A program made the position numbers and the translations under genes. The notes beneath the pieces are model-generated. The model did no database searches. It was not told the origin of the DNA and saw only the letters and a list, made by a program, of their open reading frames with translations. A stretch of 64,000 bases of DNA from Parasponia andersonii (taxonomy: Eukaryota; Streptophyta; Magnoliopsida; Rosales; Cannabaceae), in the NCBI GenBank assembly GCA_002914805.1, contig JXTB01000240.1:284776-348775 (forward strand), written 5' to 3'. Shown here piece after piece: positions 1-11,109 of this stretch (positions within the stretch are counted from its first letter, which is position 1; each line of letters opens with the position of its first letter).

Positions 1-573
1 GGTCATCCCTTCTGCCTGAATCTCATGGAGAATCAATTGAAACTCCTGAACTTGACTGATTACAGTTTTTGAGTCGACCATTTTATAATCGATGAAGCGT
101 CCCACCACAAATTTCTTAGAACCAGTATCCTCAGTTGTATATTTATGGTTTAGTGACTCCCACAGTTCCTTTGCCGTTTTCTTATTACGATATACACTAT
201 ATAATGAATCAGTCAAACTATTCATTACATAGTTTCGGCATAGGTAGTCAGATTGTTTCTAAGCATCCACCGCAGCAAGAACTTGGAAATCTTGCTCATC
301 TTCTCTGACTTTTGGAGCCTCTTCAGTCAAGAACCTTGCAAGGTTCAATGTGGTCAGATAAAATAGCATTTTTTGCTACCACATTTTGTAGTTCAACCCA
401 TTGAACCTCTCAGGCCTCTCTCCATGGTGCCCTGCTAGTATTAATGGATTCACAAGAGGGTTTGGCACTCGAGCCACAGCAGGGACTGGCACTGTCACTG
501 CAGATGCCACAGCAGGCTGTTGAGAACTAGCCATGTTCTCAGCATTGACAACATCAGCATTGTTGTTCGCCAT
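1..573 (-). pseudogene. Copia gag, N-terminal part (fossil)
   Basis: Minus-strand reading starting MANNNADVVNAENMASSQ at 573, with PERFNGLNYKMW further on, typical of the UBN2-type gag head of copia elements. It continues to the left edge with recognisable gag sequence (for example [10 protein letters not shown]). Fossil element; not intact. Confidence 0.7.
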
Positions 574-868
574 CTCAGAAATTAATCAATCAAAGATTAT
601 TAATTTCAGTACAAATTTGTTCCCAGGAAAGGCCGGAGGGTTCACAAACAGGTCCCACTTAAAATCCTGCCTACTAGACAGAATTTCAAAGAAACTCCCA
701 GGAAAGACGTGGAGGGGTCACAGTTGCTTCCTCTTCAAACTCAGTCTCCTTAGACAGAACACAAATTCTCCTTCACAAGAATTCCATATCAAGAATAATT
801 GTAATAACAAGGTAGCAAAGCAATATATATATATTCAAACAACTAGAATTATATATATTGCAAATATG

Positions 869-1031
869 AGCATAAAGAATTTAACAAATAAATTCTAACA
901 TGCAACCTAGTATAAAGAATTTAATAAAATAAATTCTAACATACAACCTAGCATAAAGAATTTAATAAAATAAATTCTAACATGCAACCTAGCATAAAGA
1001 ATTTAACAAAATAAATTCTAACATGCAACCT
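869..1031. repeat. Four tandem copies of a 40-41-bp AT-rich unit
   Basis: Units at 869-908, 909-949, 950-990 and 991-1031, each beginning AGCATAAAGAATTTAA or AGTATAAAGAATTTAA and ending CTAACATGCAACCT or close to it. They differ by a few substitutions. They lie in the leader of the copia element between LTR and gag. Confidence 0.9.
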
Positions 1032-1099
1032 AATAAAAACCTTATATAAAGCAACGGATCAGTTTTAAGATTGTAAGAAATAAATTAATAATAACATGC

Positions 1100-2248
1100 A
1101 ATATAAAAGGTTACAAAGATATTTAACAAACATTTACAATAAACTTTTAAACAAAATTTAAAGTTACCAAAAGTTTGGTCCACACTTCAATGAAATTTTA
1201 GTAGCACTTCGGAAACACTATTACCGTCGAGGCCTGTGTAGGATACAGTGTCCTTAAAACTGATTCACTCCCTCCACTAGAATGCTTGAGGACTTTAGCT
1301 AGCGTCAATTTCTCAGGATACAATGACAAAGAGTGGCAGGCAAAGCACCAACACCTCCACTCTAGGAACTGGATAGTTTTGAACTCCAACACACTAAGAA
1401 CCGTAGCTACGAAATTCTTAAACACTTGAAGAACTTCAGCTAGTAAATTCAAGAACACTGGAAAAACTAGAGAAATTGAGAGAGGGCAGTAGAGAGGAAG
1501 CTACTGATTTTGGTGTGTGGAAATGAGAGGAAGAGCTCTCCTTTTATAGGCTCAGAAGGGAATTCCACCATAAAACCAATCCATAATGCCAAAACATTTT
1601 TGGCAATTTTTTCAATTAAATTCAAACGTACCAATGTTAAACGCTGCATCCAAAATGTTTTTGATGGCAGTTTCATGTATTAGGCTGCAGAATGGTCAAA
1701 AGAGAAAGAGAAATCATACTAGGCCGCAACAAAAGGTTGGCCTTACTATGGTCCAAGTTTCGGCTCGGCATTTGTGTCTGTAGGTAAGGGCACACACGAG
1801 CCCATGCAAATTCAAGTCCAAGCCTGAATATTTGCACCCCCCCTGTGTGCGCCTGAGAGAGCATCTATGGTAGTTATTCTTACCATCATCACAAAACAAG
1901 GTTTGATATAAACCACTTGCACCATGCATTTCCCACCAATGTGGGACTCCAAGATTTTCCTTTCATTTTTTTTTCCATTTCAATGGTACACTTTTGAGCA
2001 ATAATTTCTCATTCATTCGTACACCATTTTGAACGTGTGAATATACGAAATCGATGTCCTTGTGGAGGAGAACAAGAATTCACCAAGACCTTTCATTAAC
2101 AAGATATGGGTCCCACTCAATTTTTAGCTTCAAAATGGTTCATGAAAATGAGTTCTTTAACACAAAGTTGGACTTTCAAAAATACATAGGCTTCCAAGCC
2201 AAAGATAAGCCCAAAATCCTAACCCAATTCTAAGCCCATTTTCCAACA
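1100..2248 (-). repeat. Copia LTR (left element); 3' limit approximate
   Basis: Starts at 2248 with TGTTGG directly after the polypurine tract. Its core promoter is visible as CCTATAAAAG (1541-1550, minus), followed by a CT-rich transcribed part. The end of the LTR and the primer-binding site could not be fixed; the limit near 1100 is a guess. Confidence 0.5.
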
Positions 2249-3589
2249 ATCCCCCACATGAATAGAAATCGTAAAAGGAGAAACTACAGACAAAAGTCAG
2301 AGAAGATGATAGAGTTCAACGAATGAAAACCTGCATAGGATAGGTAGGTGTTACCCTTTGAACCTTCCCTTGTGAGAGTATATTTACTAGACTAACTGAT
2401 CAGTGGACACGATGTCTTTGAACTATTCTGTCATTATGTAAACGATAATATACTTCACACAGGTATCTTTCTTAACATATCCAGTTCTTACGGTTATGTT
2501 CATTTTGGCATTGAACATCTCTATCTGGTTCTGCAAGAGTTTCTAAGGAATTAAGCCCGCATAATTCTCCTTTAAAGCGGCCCCCACTTCTCTCTCACAT
2601 AGGTGATTTCTTAGTTAAGAGTAACCCGCATTACTCCGCTCAGTTTCCAGATGCATAAGAATCATTAAAAGCCTTTGCTTACCTTATTCCTTACGGGCAT
2701 CACTGTTTTTCATCACAGGAATGGACATGAAGGTAATACCCTCACAAGAGGATAACCCCCACAGTGATCCAACTATGTCTTTACAATTAGGTTGTCCCTT
2801 TGAACCTAGATCTTGGGATCTACAGTCAACTAGGTTGGGTTTCCATTATATAGACTTTTACTTCATGGGCTTTAGTCCCATTCCTCTTGATGATTTGTCA
2901 ACTAACTCTCTGTTCAACCCTTTGGTTAGCGGATCCGCTAAGTTATTCTTAGACTTCACATAATCTATAGAAATAACTCTCGTTGAGAGTAGTTGTCTAA
3001 TGGTATTATATCTACGACGTATATGTCTAGACTTACCATTATACATGTTCCAAGCCCAAGATAAGCCCAAAATCCTAAATCCAATTCTAAGCCCATTTTC
3101 CAACAATAATTACCTTGAATAAATAAATCTTATACAAAAACTAATAAACTGCTCCATAAAAGATAATCCTAACCAGCACATACATAATCATAGTCCACAT
3201 AACTTGTCCACAATTCAATATAAAAGGAAAGAAAAGAAAAATGAAGACAAATACCTAGACTAACAAACACTATCTGAGCTGCCTAGAGAATGAATGTTGC
3301 TCAGATTCTAAGCTTGATCCAAATTGTTGCCACGAGCAATACTTGTCAAAGAAAATGATATGAGCACACTACTACAAATTTGCCTTTAAAAGACGGGGGC
3401 AAAGGAAAAAAGAAGCCATTTTTGAAGAAAAACCATCATCTAAAAAAAGGGGCAATATTGGGGATTACTAAAGCACTATAGACAACAGGTATTAGAGAAA
3501 ACTGTTTTCTATTCTCTCCTTTTTTATTTTTTTTTTTCAAAATTATTTTAAGATTAAAGCTTGAAAGTTATTTAAAAAAATTTGTTGAC

Positions 3590-3833
3590 TATAGATGATA
3601 GTTTAAAATCATCATCTATTCTCTTTTTTTAAATTGTTTTTTAAGAATTATTTCAAGTTAATTACTTGAAAACGCGTATTTTTGTTTATTATAGACGATG
3701 ATTTTTGATAGTACTCATCGTCTATTCTTTGTAAATTTTTTAAAAATTTGTCTCATTGCACCTTAAGTGAAATGCATGTTTCACTCGAAATTTCGGCCAG
3801 AATAGACGATGGTTATAAGGAACCCATCGTCTA
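3590..3833. repeat. CACTA left subterminal palindromes (three)
   Basis: Three short inverted repeats: about 3590-3622 (CTATAGATGAT ... ATCATCTATT), 3691-3725 (ATAGACGATG ... CATCGTCTAT) and 3802-3833 (ATAGACGATGG ... CCATCGTCTAT). Core word ATAGAYGATG and its complement. Confidence 0.8.
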
Positions 3834-4085
3834 TTCTCTCGTCTTTTAGGGCTCAAAATTAAGTCTCCAATGAATAGTTTTTGTTAACTTTCAGTGACTC
3901 TCTCTTCTCCTCTCTGCCCCATTCTCACCATTTCACATGATTTTCCACCATCTAATTCCAATTATTTGGTTGAATCTTGATTTAGTTTGGTTTTTGGATA
4001 TTTTGGATGAAATGGATTCGGTTGAGCTCCTCTATTCACATGGGTGAGGTTTTTTATATATAAATTTTCTTATTTTTAATTTATC

Positions 4086-6930
4086 TGTGGTGCCCAAGAT
4101 TCTCACATGTATATTAAGCTAATAATAAATATGTTCTAATTACATATTAGGCATCTAGAAGTCGTTAATACTAGTTTCATAGTAACATGCTTATTCATTA
4201 TATTATGTGCATTTACATACATGTTATTACACTAATGATTGTCGAAGTATCTTAATACAGTGTAAAGGTTCAATACCCTCAGAGAGAGAGCTTGGTGTGC
4301 TAAAAGAACAAAGAATATAATTATGAAAGCAATACTATGTGCACATGCATTAAGATCGTACTTGTTGATAACTTGGTCAAATAGTAGTTTTTTGGTAAAA
4401 TGTAATTTTCACGCATTTCGGAGTCAAATCCACGGTGTGTTTAACATGTCAAATAGGCTTGATTCAATGTTTATGACTCATTTATAGCATTTTATTTATC
4501 GGCTCTAGTTAAGTATGAGGTGGCATTCAGGACACTAATTCGTATTTAGTTGCACTAAGCTAGCTTAGATTAGGCTTAGTCGTGTAATATCGTTTTTGTG
4601 CATTCTAACAATTGAGTGCTAATACTATGTTTATATTGTTAATTGGAGTCTAATTGAATTTCTTTAATGCTTAATAATTGGTTAAGGGGTTAGGTTTCAC
4701 CAAATTACAATAAGATTGATCATATAGGATTATAAGTCAAAGTATGACTAGTTTTCACTTTCTAAGGTAGGATTCACCAACTTTGGCTACCCTTGGGTGT
4801 ATAAGAGTGACCAGCAACATGGTGACTATGCTAAGGATGTTCTAGAGCTGGAAACATGGAAAGTAATGTGAAAAATACCTAAAATACCCCTTAGAATTTA
4901 AGTTATATATTTTCTTAGCCATTAAGTGTTGATTTTGAGTCAAATCTGGTCATTTGCTTTCCCTTTCTCTCCAGCCATGACCTGAAACTCTCCAATGCTT
5001 TTTCTGACTTCTCTCAACTTCCCTCGAACATTTTCAAGAGTTTCCAAGTGGTAGAACTCAAATTGGAGCCCTCAAAAAAATGATAGACCAAAACTAGTCA
5101 AGGTAATTCTATTAAGTTCTTCTTTCTAGGTCTTGTCCTTTAATTTCAATTCTCTGCTTGTTCCTACTTAAATAATGGTTTCTTGAGGTTTATGTAGGAT
5201 TTTGAATTTGTAGTTAATTTCTTTGTTTCAGCATTTAAACTAAAGTTATTCTTTGATGAATAAAGGTCCTAGGAACCCTTATATATTACTAGAAATATAA
5301 AATTTAGGTGGAGGATTAAAGTTAAACCTAATGCCCCAAAGTTTGCTATTTATGGATTTAAGTGTTTTCATGTATGGTACATTAAGAATTTCATATTTAT
5401 AACCTGATTTCTTAAACTTATAGTGTATATTTTATTGATTCTATTATTTGTTACACTTATTCGATGGCTGGTTGTAATGGCACATAAGTGTAAAAGTTGT
5501 TTAAACCTTATGAAAATTGATAGGAATTCAAGTGTACTTAGGTTGTTCCAAATGATCCTCTTTGATGTGTATATATGGGAATTGGATTGTTAATTATTAT
5601 TATAGGTCTAAAACCATGATTTTAATCATGTGGAAATGTCCTCAAAATAGGGGAGGTGCTGTCCAAATATTTTTAAAATGAAATGGCACCATTTCGGAGC
5701 AAATGGACTAGTTTTTACAAAATTATGTGTCATTTTGGACCAATTTGTGCTAATGAACTAGCATTCATATTGTAATACTTTTGAACAGTTTTCCAATGCT
5801 AGTTGTTGACTACCAAGTACCTTAAGTAATTTATATGCTTCCAAGTCATTTTAAAATCAAGTTTCCTAATTTGGTGAAAGTTGTTATTTCGGTCTTATTG
5901 AAGTATCTTAATGAATTCTTTTTTTGTAAAATGTGCATCTTAAATAATAGTAATTTACGATAGGTCATTAGCATACTAATCTCTAGAGGATATTGACTCT
6001 TTCCACTATCAATTCCTATTCAGGACAGGAGGTAAGTAAAGACTTACAACTACATCACAAGAACTATTTGGAAGATGTAATTATGTGAAACTTACTTATT
6101 CCTGAAAGTTATGAAATGGCATGTGCATGGTACGTCTTGCATGCAAATAGAGAATTTTATTATAAGAGTATTTGAAAGTGAGTACCATTGTACCAATTTT
6201 ATAAGATAAATTTTAATAGCAATTGCTAGTCTGTTGGAGCTGGATAGGTAAGTCTGTTGATGCAGATTCTCCCGTTGAAGCAGGACTTGCGGAACGGTGT
6301 GGAATGCCCCTTTGATGAGGGAAGGAGTTTTCAAAATCCTCACACGATGATCGCACCTTATTTTTTACTCTTGGCCAGAGTTTCCGCCCAATGTTATCAC
6401 GGCCTATCGACTTACAGGACAAGCAATGTGCTAAGGGGCCCAACTAAGAATAATTTTTAAGGAAAATGCATAGGCTCAAATATTTAAGAAAGAAAAGGCT
6501 ACAATGGGAACTTTATGAGATTTTAAAGCATTCATAAGCATACATAGCTTTTACTTACTGAGCTTTAACTCATTTTAGTCTTGTGCACATTTTTGTATTG
6601 ACTAGCTGGTTGCCTGGTTTATCTTTTGTCACCATGATCATATAGATGTAGACGAGATTGACCTGTAGACGACAATTTTGTTTTAAGATATTTTGGTATA
6701 ATGTAAATACTATTAATAATGGCAAAATAGACTGATGAAAACCTCTTTTGATTGTACAATTTGCGAAGACATTTTTAACAAGAAATGCCATACAATTGCT
6801 TTTGTTTAAAGGTTTTAGAAAGTTCAAAATTGCCCACCTTTTTATCAAAACAAAAGATATGGTAGAACAAAGAATAATACTTCATAGTTTGACTGTATAT
6901 AATAATATAGTTAAACTAGGGGCTGTTACA
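4086..6930 (+). mobile_element. Solo LTR (gypsy-type, 2.85 kb) inside the CACTA element
   Basis: Starts TGTGGTGCCC at 4086 and ends GGGGCTGTTACA at 6930. A perfect 5-bp duplication TTATC lies at 4081-4085 and 6931-6935. Most of its first 2 kb matches the reverse complement of about 61860-63896, the second copy in this window. No gag or pol sequence is present. Length and ends suggest a Ty3/gypsy chromovirus-like (Tekay/Del) LTR; the family name is an inference. Confidence 0.85.
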
Positions 6931-6939
6931 TTATCTGTG

Positions 6940-8545
6940 TCTAATTTTAATTCTTATTGGTTGTATATGTTTTAAAATTTGTGTTTTTACTCAATATGTA
7001 AGATTTTCTACCTCGAAATCATTTTGAAGTTAGTTTAATCCGGGAGCTAATTTTTGTGAAATTTGGTAATTTCTTCTCATCCTTTCAGAGTTGTGAACTA
7101 TATTGTACTTTGATTAGGCTTGCTAACTTGAAGATTTGGTTTTATGTATCTTTTTTCATTTGGTTTGGTCAATTAAAGCTTATGCATACTATGTGTTTGA
7201 TAAAATATCTAAGAGAATGTTAATAGAATAAACACAATTTTTGATAATATTTGACACAAAATAATGTGACTTAAGTTACAAAAACCTCATTAGAGTTATA
7301 AAACTTGATATGTATATGTTAAAATTAAAAATTTAAAACTTATGGGATAGAGACTCATAGCTCATGATAATATTTTTTAAAACTTATAAAAAGAAAATGT
7401 ATGAGAAATTAGTTAATTTTCAACTATTCCTTATAGGTTTATAAATTATATAGTGACTTATGTGCTTGGTGATTTGAAACTTAAGTTTATGTCTCTTTAT
7501 GAAGGAGCTTGGTCATTTCAAGCTTAAGCTTGTATGGGACATGTTATGAATAACAGGTATTTGACAAAATATCTAAGAGAATGTAAATAGAGTAAAATCA
7601 GTATTTGATATATATTTGAGGCAAAATAATGATACATAACTTATCAAAATGTCATGAAAGTTATAAAACTTGATACTTATATGTCAAAATTAATTAAAAA
7701 TTCAAAACTTATAGGATAAGGATATCATAGCTCGTGCACATTTTAGCCTTAACTTTAAAGAGAAAGTTTATGAGAAATTAGTTCTATTATTTCTTATAGA
7801 TTTAGAAATTATATAGTGATTTGATTGTGCCTTTGAAAGTCAAGTTTTATATATCTTTGTGAAGGAGCTTGGTTGGGTTACTTAACTCGTATGAGTGAGC
7901 TATTTTTTTATATAAATTCTCATAGTTTTAGAATATTTGTGTATGATTTGAATTATTATAGGTTGTATATATTTTCAAATTGTGTTTTTGCCTAATATGT
8001 AAATTACTGAGGATTTTCTACCTTGATTTTGTTTGGAATTGCCTTTAATATGGGAGCTAGCTTTTGTGAAATTAGGTAATTTTTCTTCAAATTCCTTGAA
8101 AAATATGAACTATATTGTTAATTATTTGATTGGGCCTAGTAATTTGAAGATTAGTTTCTGTTTATCTTTTTAATTTGGATTGGTTAATTAAAGCTTACGC
8201 ATATTAGGTGTCTGAGAAAATGCCCAGGAGAAAATTAATAAAGTAAAATTATTTTTTGGTATATGTTTGACACAAAGTAATGATACTTAAATTATCAAAA
8301 TGTCATTAGAGTTATACAACTTGACACTTATATATCAAAATTAAAAGTTCAAAATTTATAAATTAAGGATATTATAGCTCATAAATATTTTATTCTTAAC
8401 TTTTAAAGAGAAAGTGTATGAGATATTAGTTCTATTATCTCCTATATGTTTGTAAATTATATAGTGACTTGATTATGCCTTTGAAACTTGAGTTTTTATG
8501 TATCTTTGTGAAGGAGTTTGGTTGGATTATTCTACTTCCTATCTG
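6940..8545. repeat. Imperfect tandem repeats inside the CACTA element
   Basis: A segment of about 240-280 bp at 6950-7190 (GGTTGTATATGTTTTAAAAT ...) recurs at 7960-8205. A segment of about 340 bp starting with TTTGATAAAATATCTAAGAG occurs near 7196, 7557 and 8210. Each of those copies goes on to a TTATAGGTTTATAAATTATA-like stretch and a GAAGGAGCTTGG-like box. Order is S-T-T-S-T. The copies are well diverged, so the duplications are old. Confidence 0.65.
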
Positions 8546-8988
8546 ATAATGGCATAAAGTGGGTGAGATTATGATGAGGAAAAACTCATTCAAGTGAGCT
8601 CGTCTTATAAAGAGAGAAAAGAAAGGTTTGGTTTTCCTTTTTAGTGTTGAAAAATATGATTATAGGAGCTTATAAGTTTTGATTGGGTCATGCATATTCC
8701 AAAATTTTGATTAGAAGAAAGCATAAAAAAGAGTCATATTCCAAGCTTTTGATTACATTAATTAAAAACTCCACTGAAGAGAAGTTGTATGGAGTTCATC
8801 CTCTCAATTTGTTAACCACAAATTATGCTTATCCTTTGTCTTTTGATTCGTCATGAATTGAAAATTATATTCTGGATGTACTTTGAAAGATATTATAAGG
8901 TTTATTACCATTTTAATTAAATTACAGATGTTGGCAACCTAAGGGAAAAACAAAAAGATTGAGCAACTTTATTTTTTAAAAAAACCCT

Positions 8989-9320
8989 ATAGATGACTAT
9001 TTTCCTAGAAAACTCTCATCTATTGTTATACCAGTCAACTCTTATGTATGATAGTTTTCTAGCAAAACTGTCATCTATAGTTATACCTGTTAACACCTAT
9101 AGATGACGGTTTTATGGCAAAACCATCATCTATAGTCATCCCTATCAACACTTATAAATGACGATTTTTTAGCAAAATCATTGTCTATAACCTTATAAAT
9201 CATCACTTTCCCTCTAAATTCCATGTTTTATACGATAGTTACAATCCGTTGTCTTTTGTACAGAAGAAAATATCACACTAGCATAGACGAGGGTTTCATA
9301 GACGTCGTCTTTACTTTTAG
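8989..9320. repeat. CACTA right subterminal palindromes (four or five)
   Basis: Repeated inverted units at about 8989-9021, 9046-9078, 9093-9131 and 9150-9187, each of the form TATAGATGACGGTTTT ... AAAACCATCATCTATA with variation. A further diverged unit follows at 9285-9320. They share the core word of the left cluster. Confidence 0.8.
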
Positions 9321-11109
9321 ATCACAGTTTAAAACCATAATCTAAGGGGGTATTTTATTGTAGTAGCAAAACTTGCCCAGAAAATATTTCCCTCCATTTT
9401 TTACAAACGGTGATAATTTATAAAACCATTTCATGACCACTTTTATACAAGCTTAAATAAAGAATTTTCTAAAAAAATTTCTTCTTAAAACATTTTATCC
9501 ACTGATTTCTCATGGCCCCAAAAGAAAAATCGTTTCATTTTACAAAACCCAATAATCCGAACCCAAATCAGTGTATAATAGAAATCCTAATACGTTCTTC
9601 GTTACCATAAATTACCTAAATGAACGGAATAAGTAATAGGCATAACATTAAGTAATCAACTCACGCACACATATAAATATGTATATATGTATATATTATA
9701 TATATCCTTGCCTATCACCCACCAAGACTCAGTCTACAACGAAAAAACCCTGATCACGTTTAAGGGATCGCACCTAAGGAATGTAATTATCGGCTACCCT
9801 CCTGTTAACAGCCACTTATCCAGTCACATATACCATATGTCATAGTCATGCAAAACATCAACTATGCAACATTTATCATAATAAAGTAATCTATTTAATT
9901 AATTTCAAATTTAGAAAAAAAAAAAAAAAGAAGATTAAAAGCAATCAAAACAATTTTAATAAGATAGTTTAAAAACTTTCTTGAAAACCCCCTACCTCAC
10001 GACTTCAACCAAACAACCCAAAGACATGATCCTCATATCTTGATGATGATATTTTACGAGATCTAAACAAATAAAAACTAAATATCAAAATATGGCTTTC
10101 AATATATGCGGAAAACAAATCTAACAGAAAAAGAAATGCTCCTAAAATTCCCCAGAAAATAAACCTAAAGTCAAACTACTAAAAATAAAACCTAAACTAT
10201 CCAAAAACCTAGCCAAAAACAAAACCCACAAAAAACACATGTCAAAAATCATAAAAACATCCCTCTCTCCATCTGCCTGGACATCCAGATTACTGTTTAG
10301 TCTGTTTGGTTATAGAATTATCTGTTTTAGTTACATGCAAGTAAACTTTTCCGTGCAAAATCAATCTTCTCTAGGTTGCCTGCCATAGATTTTAGCCAAA
10401 AATGACCATTTAGGTCTTGAAAATCGTGATTTTTGATAAAACATAAATTCTCTCCCTCGTAAAACTTAAACTCTTACAGTGTTTTTTACACATAATTTTC
10501 ACAAAAATCTTGAATTAGGTAGCCGCTAGCTAATATTAATCACTCTATCAGCTTGATCAATCCTACTTAATTCTAACTTTTACTTATAAAGAAAATCAAA
10601 AATTTCAAATCATCCAACCATCTGAAAGCTGAAGAAAAATTAAGAAGTTCAAGAACACTTATCTAATTGATGAAATCATATTCTATTATCAGATTTTAGA
10701 AGCCTTCACATGTATTTTTGATCACCAAAACAATCTTCAAACTTCTCAAATATATATTTAAGCATCACTATCAATTTTTGTCATAAAAATGATGATAAAA
10801 CAGAAGAGATCACTTACCCATCACCTATGAAAATGAGAATGAAACTCTAAAAAGGTTTTGACGGCAGATAATAGGTCTACCATCAATCCTAATAGCCTAT
10901 TTATTATTATGACCAAATTGCTCTTAGTAAGTTATCAGACTAGTTTACCTTTCAAAATAGTTTCTTTTCTACTTAAACCCAAATGTTCCAGCTCTTGCTA
11001 TTAAATCCTTCTAATTATTATTTTTTATCAATTCTAAATCCCAAAATGATATTAATAACTAATAAAGGTCTCAATTATGACATCACAAAATTTTAAGTGT
11101 TATATTGAC

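Larger units (their letters stand above)
1..3108 (-). mobile_element. Ty1/copia fossil, rearranged, running off the left edge
   Basis: On the minus strand the parts occur as: a 62-bp stretch matching an LTR start (3047-3108), the end of RNase H (2858-about 3046, with KSRHIRRRYN and LADPLTKGL), a long 3' tail, a polypurine tract (2249-2260, CATGTGGGGGAT), an LTR starting TGTTGGAAAATGGGC at 2248, then a gag start at 573. Because pol end, LTR and gag start follow one another, this is not a simple LTR-gag-pol-LTR copy. It looks like a tandem or recombined pair sharing an LTR. The RNase H end and tail resemble the Retrofit-type copia lineage (inference). The element is broken and incomplete. Confidence 0.8.
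3367..9365. mobile_element. CACTA-type DNA transposon, non-autonomous, with a nested solo LTR
   Basis: Left end CACTACTACAAATTTGCC at 3367; right end TTGTAGTA at 9365. Both are followed outward by GCA (3364-3366 and 9366-9368), a candidate 3-bp duplication. The last three bases expected of the right terminal repeat (GTG) seem to be missing. Palindromic subterminal repeats cluster at both ends (3590-3833 and 8989-9320), a hallmark of En/Spm elements where transposase proteins bind. Without the inserted LTR (4086-6930) the element is about 3.15 kb. No transposase domain was recognised, so it is probably a deletion derivative. Confidence 0.7.
3109..11104 (-). mobile_element. Old LTR-like repeat split by a CACTA element
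   Basis: The two outer parts (3109-3366 and 9366-11104) are read as one minus-strand LTR that begins TATAACACTTAAAATTTTG at 11104. Inference rests on three points: the start resembles TGTAACAC starts of gypsy-type LTRs; GAGGTAGG occurs at 9991-9998 as in the other long LTRs here; and the CACTA element is bordered by GCA on both sides, as expected if it landed inside this repeat. No coding domain is seen. The end near 3109 abuts the copia element, and no outer target duplication was found. Confidence 0.4.

Noticed and set aside
869-1031. Regular short repeats resembling a CRISPR array
   Set aside because: Units are directly adjacent without spacers, in a retrotransposon leader of a plant genome.
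6213-6443. 76-codon minus frame in the solo LTR
   Set aside because: Lies in a non-coding LTR and is not matched by a comparable frame in the second copy at 60743-63896.
9359-11109. Complete solo LTR with its own target duplication
   Set aside because: No matching 5-bp flanks were found for any reasonable choice of ends; the model of one repeat split by the CACTA element explains the borders better.
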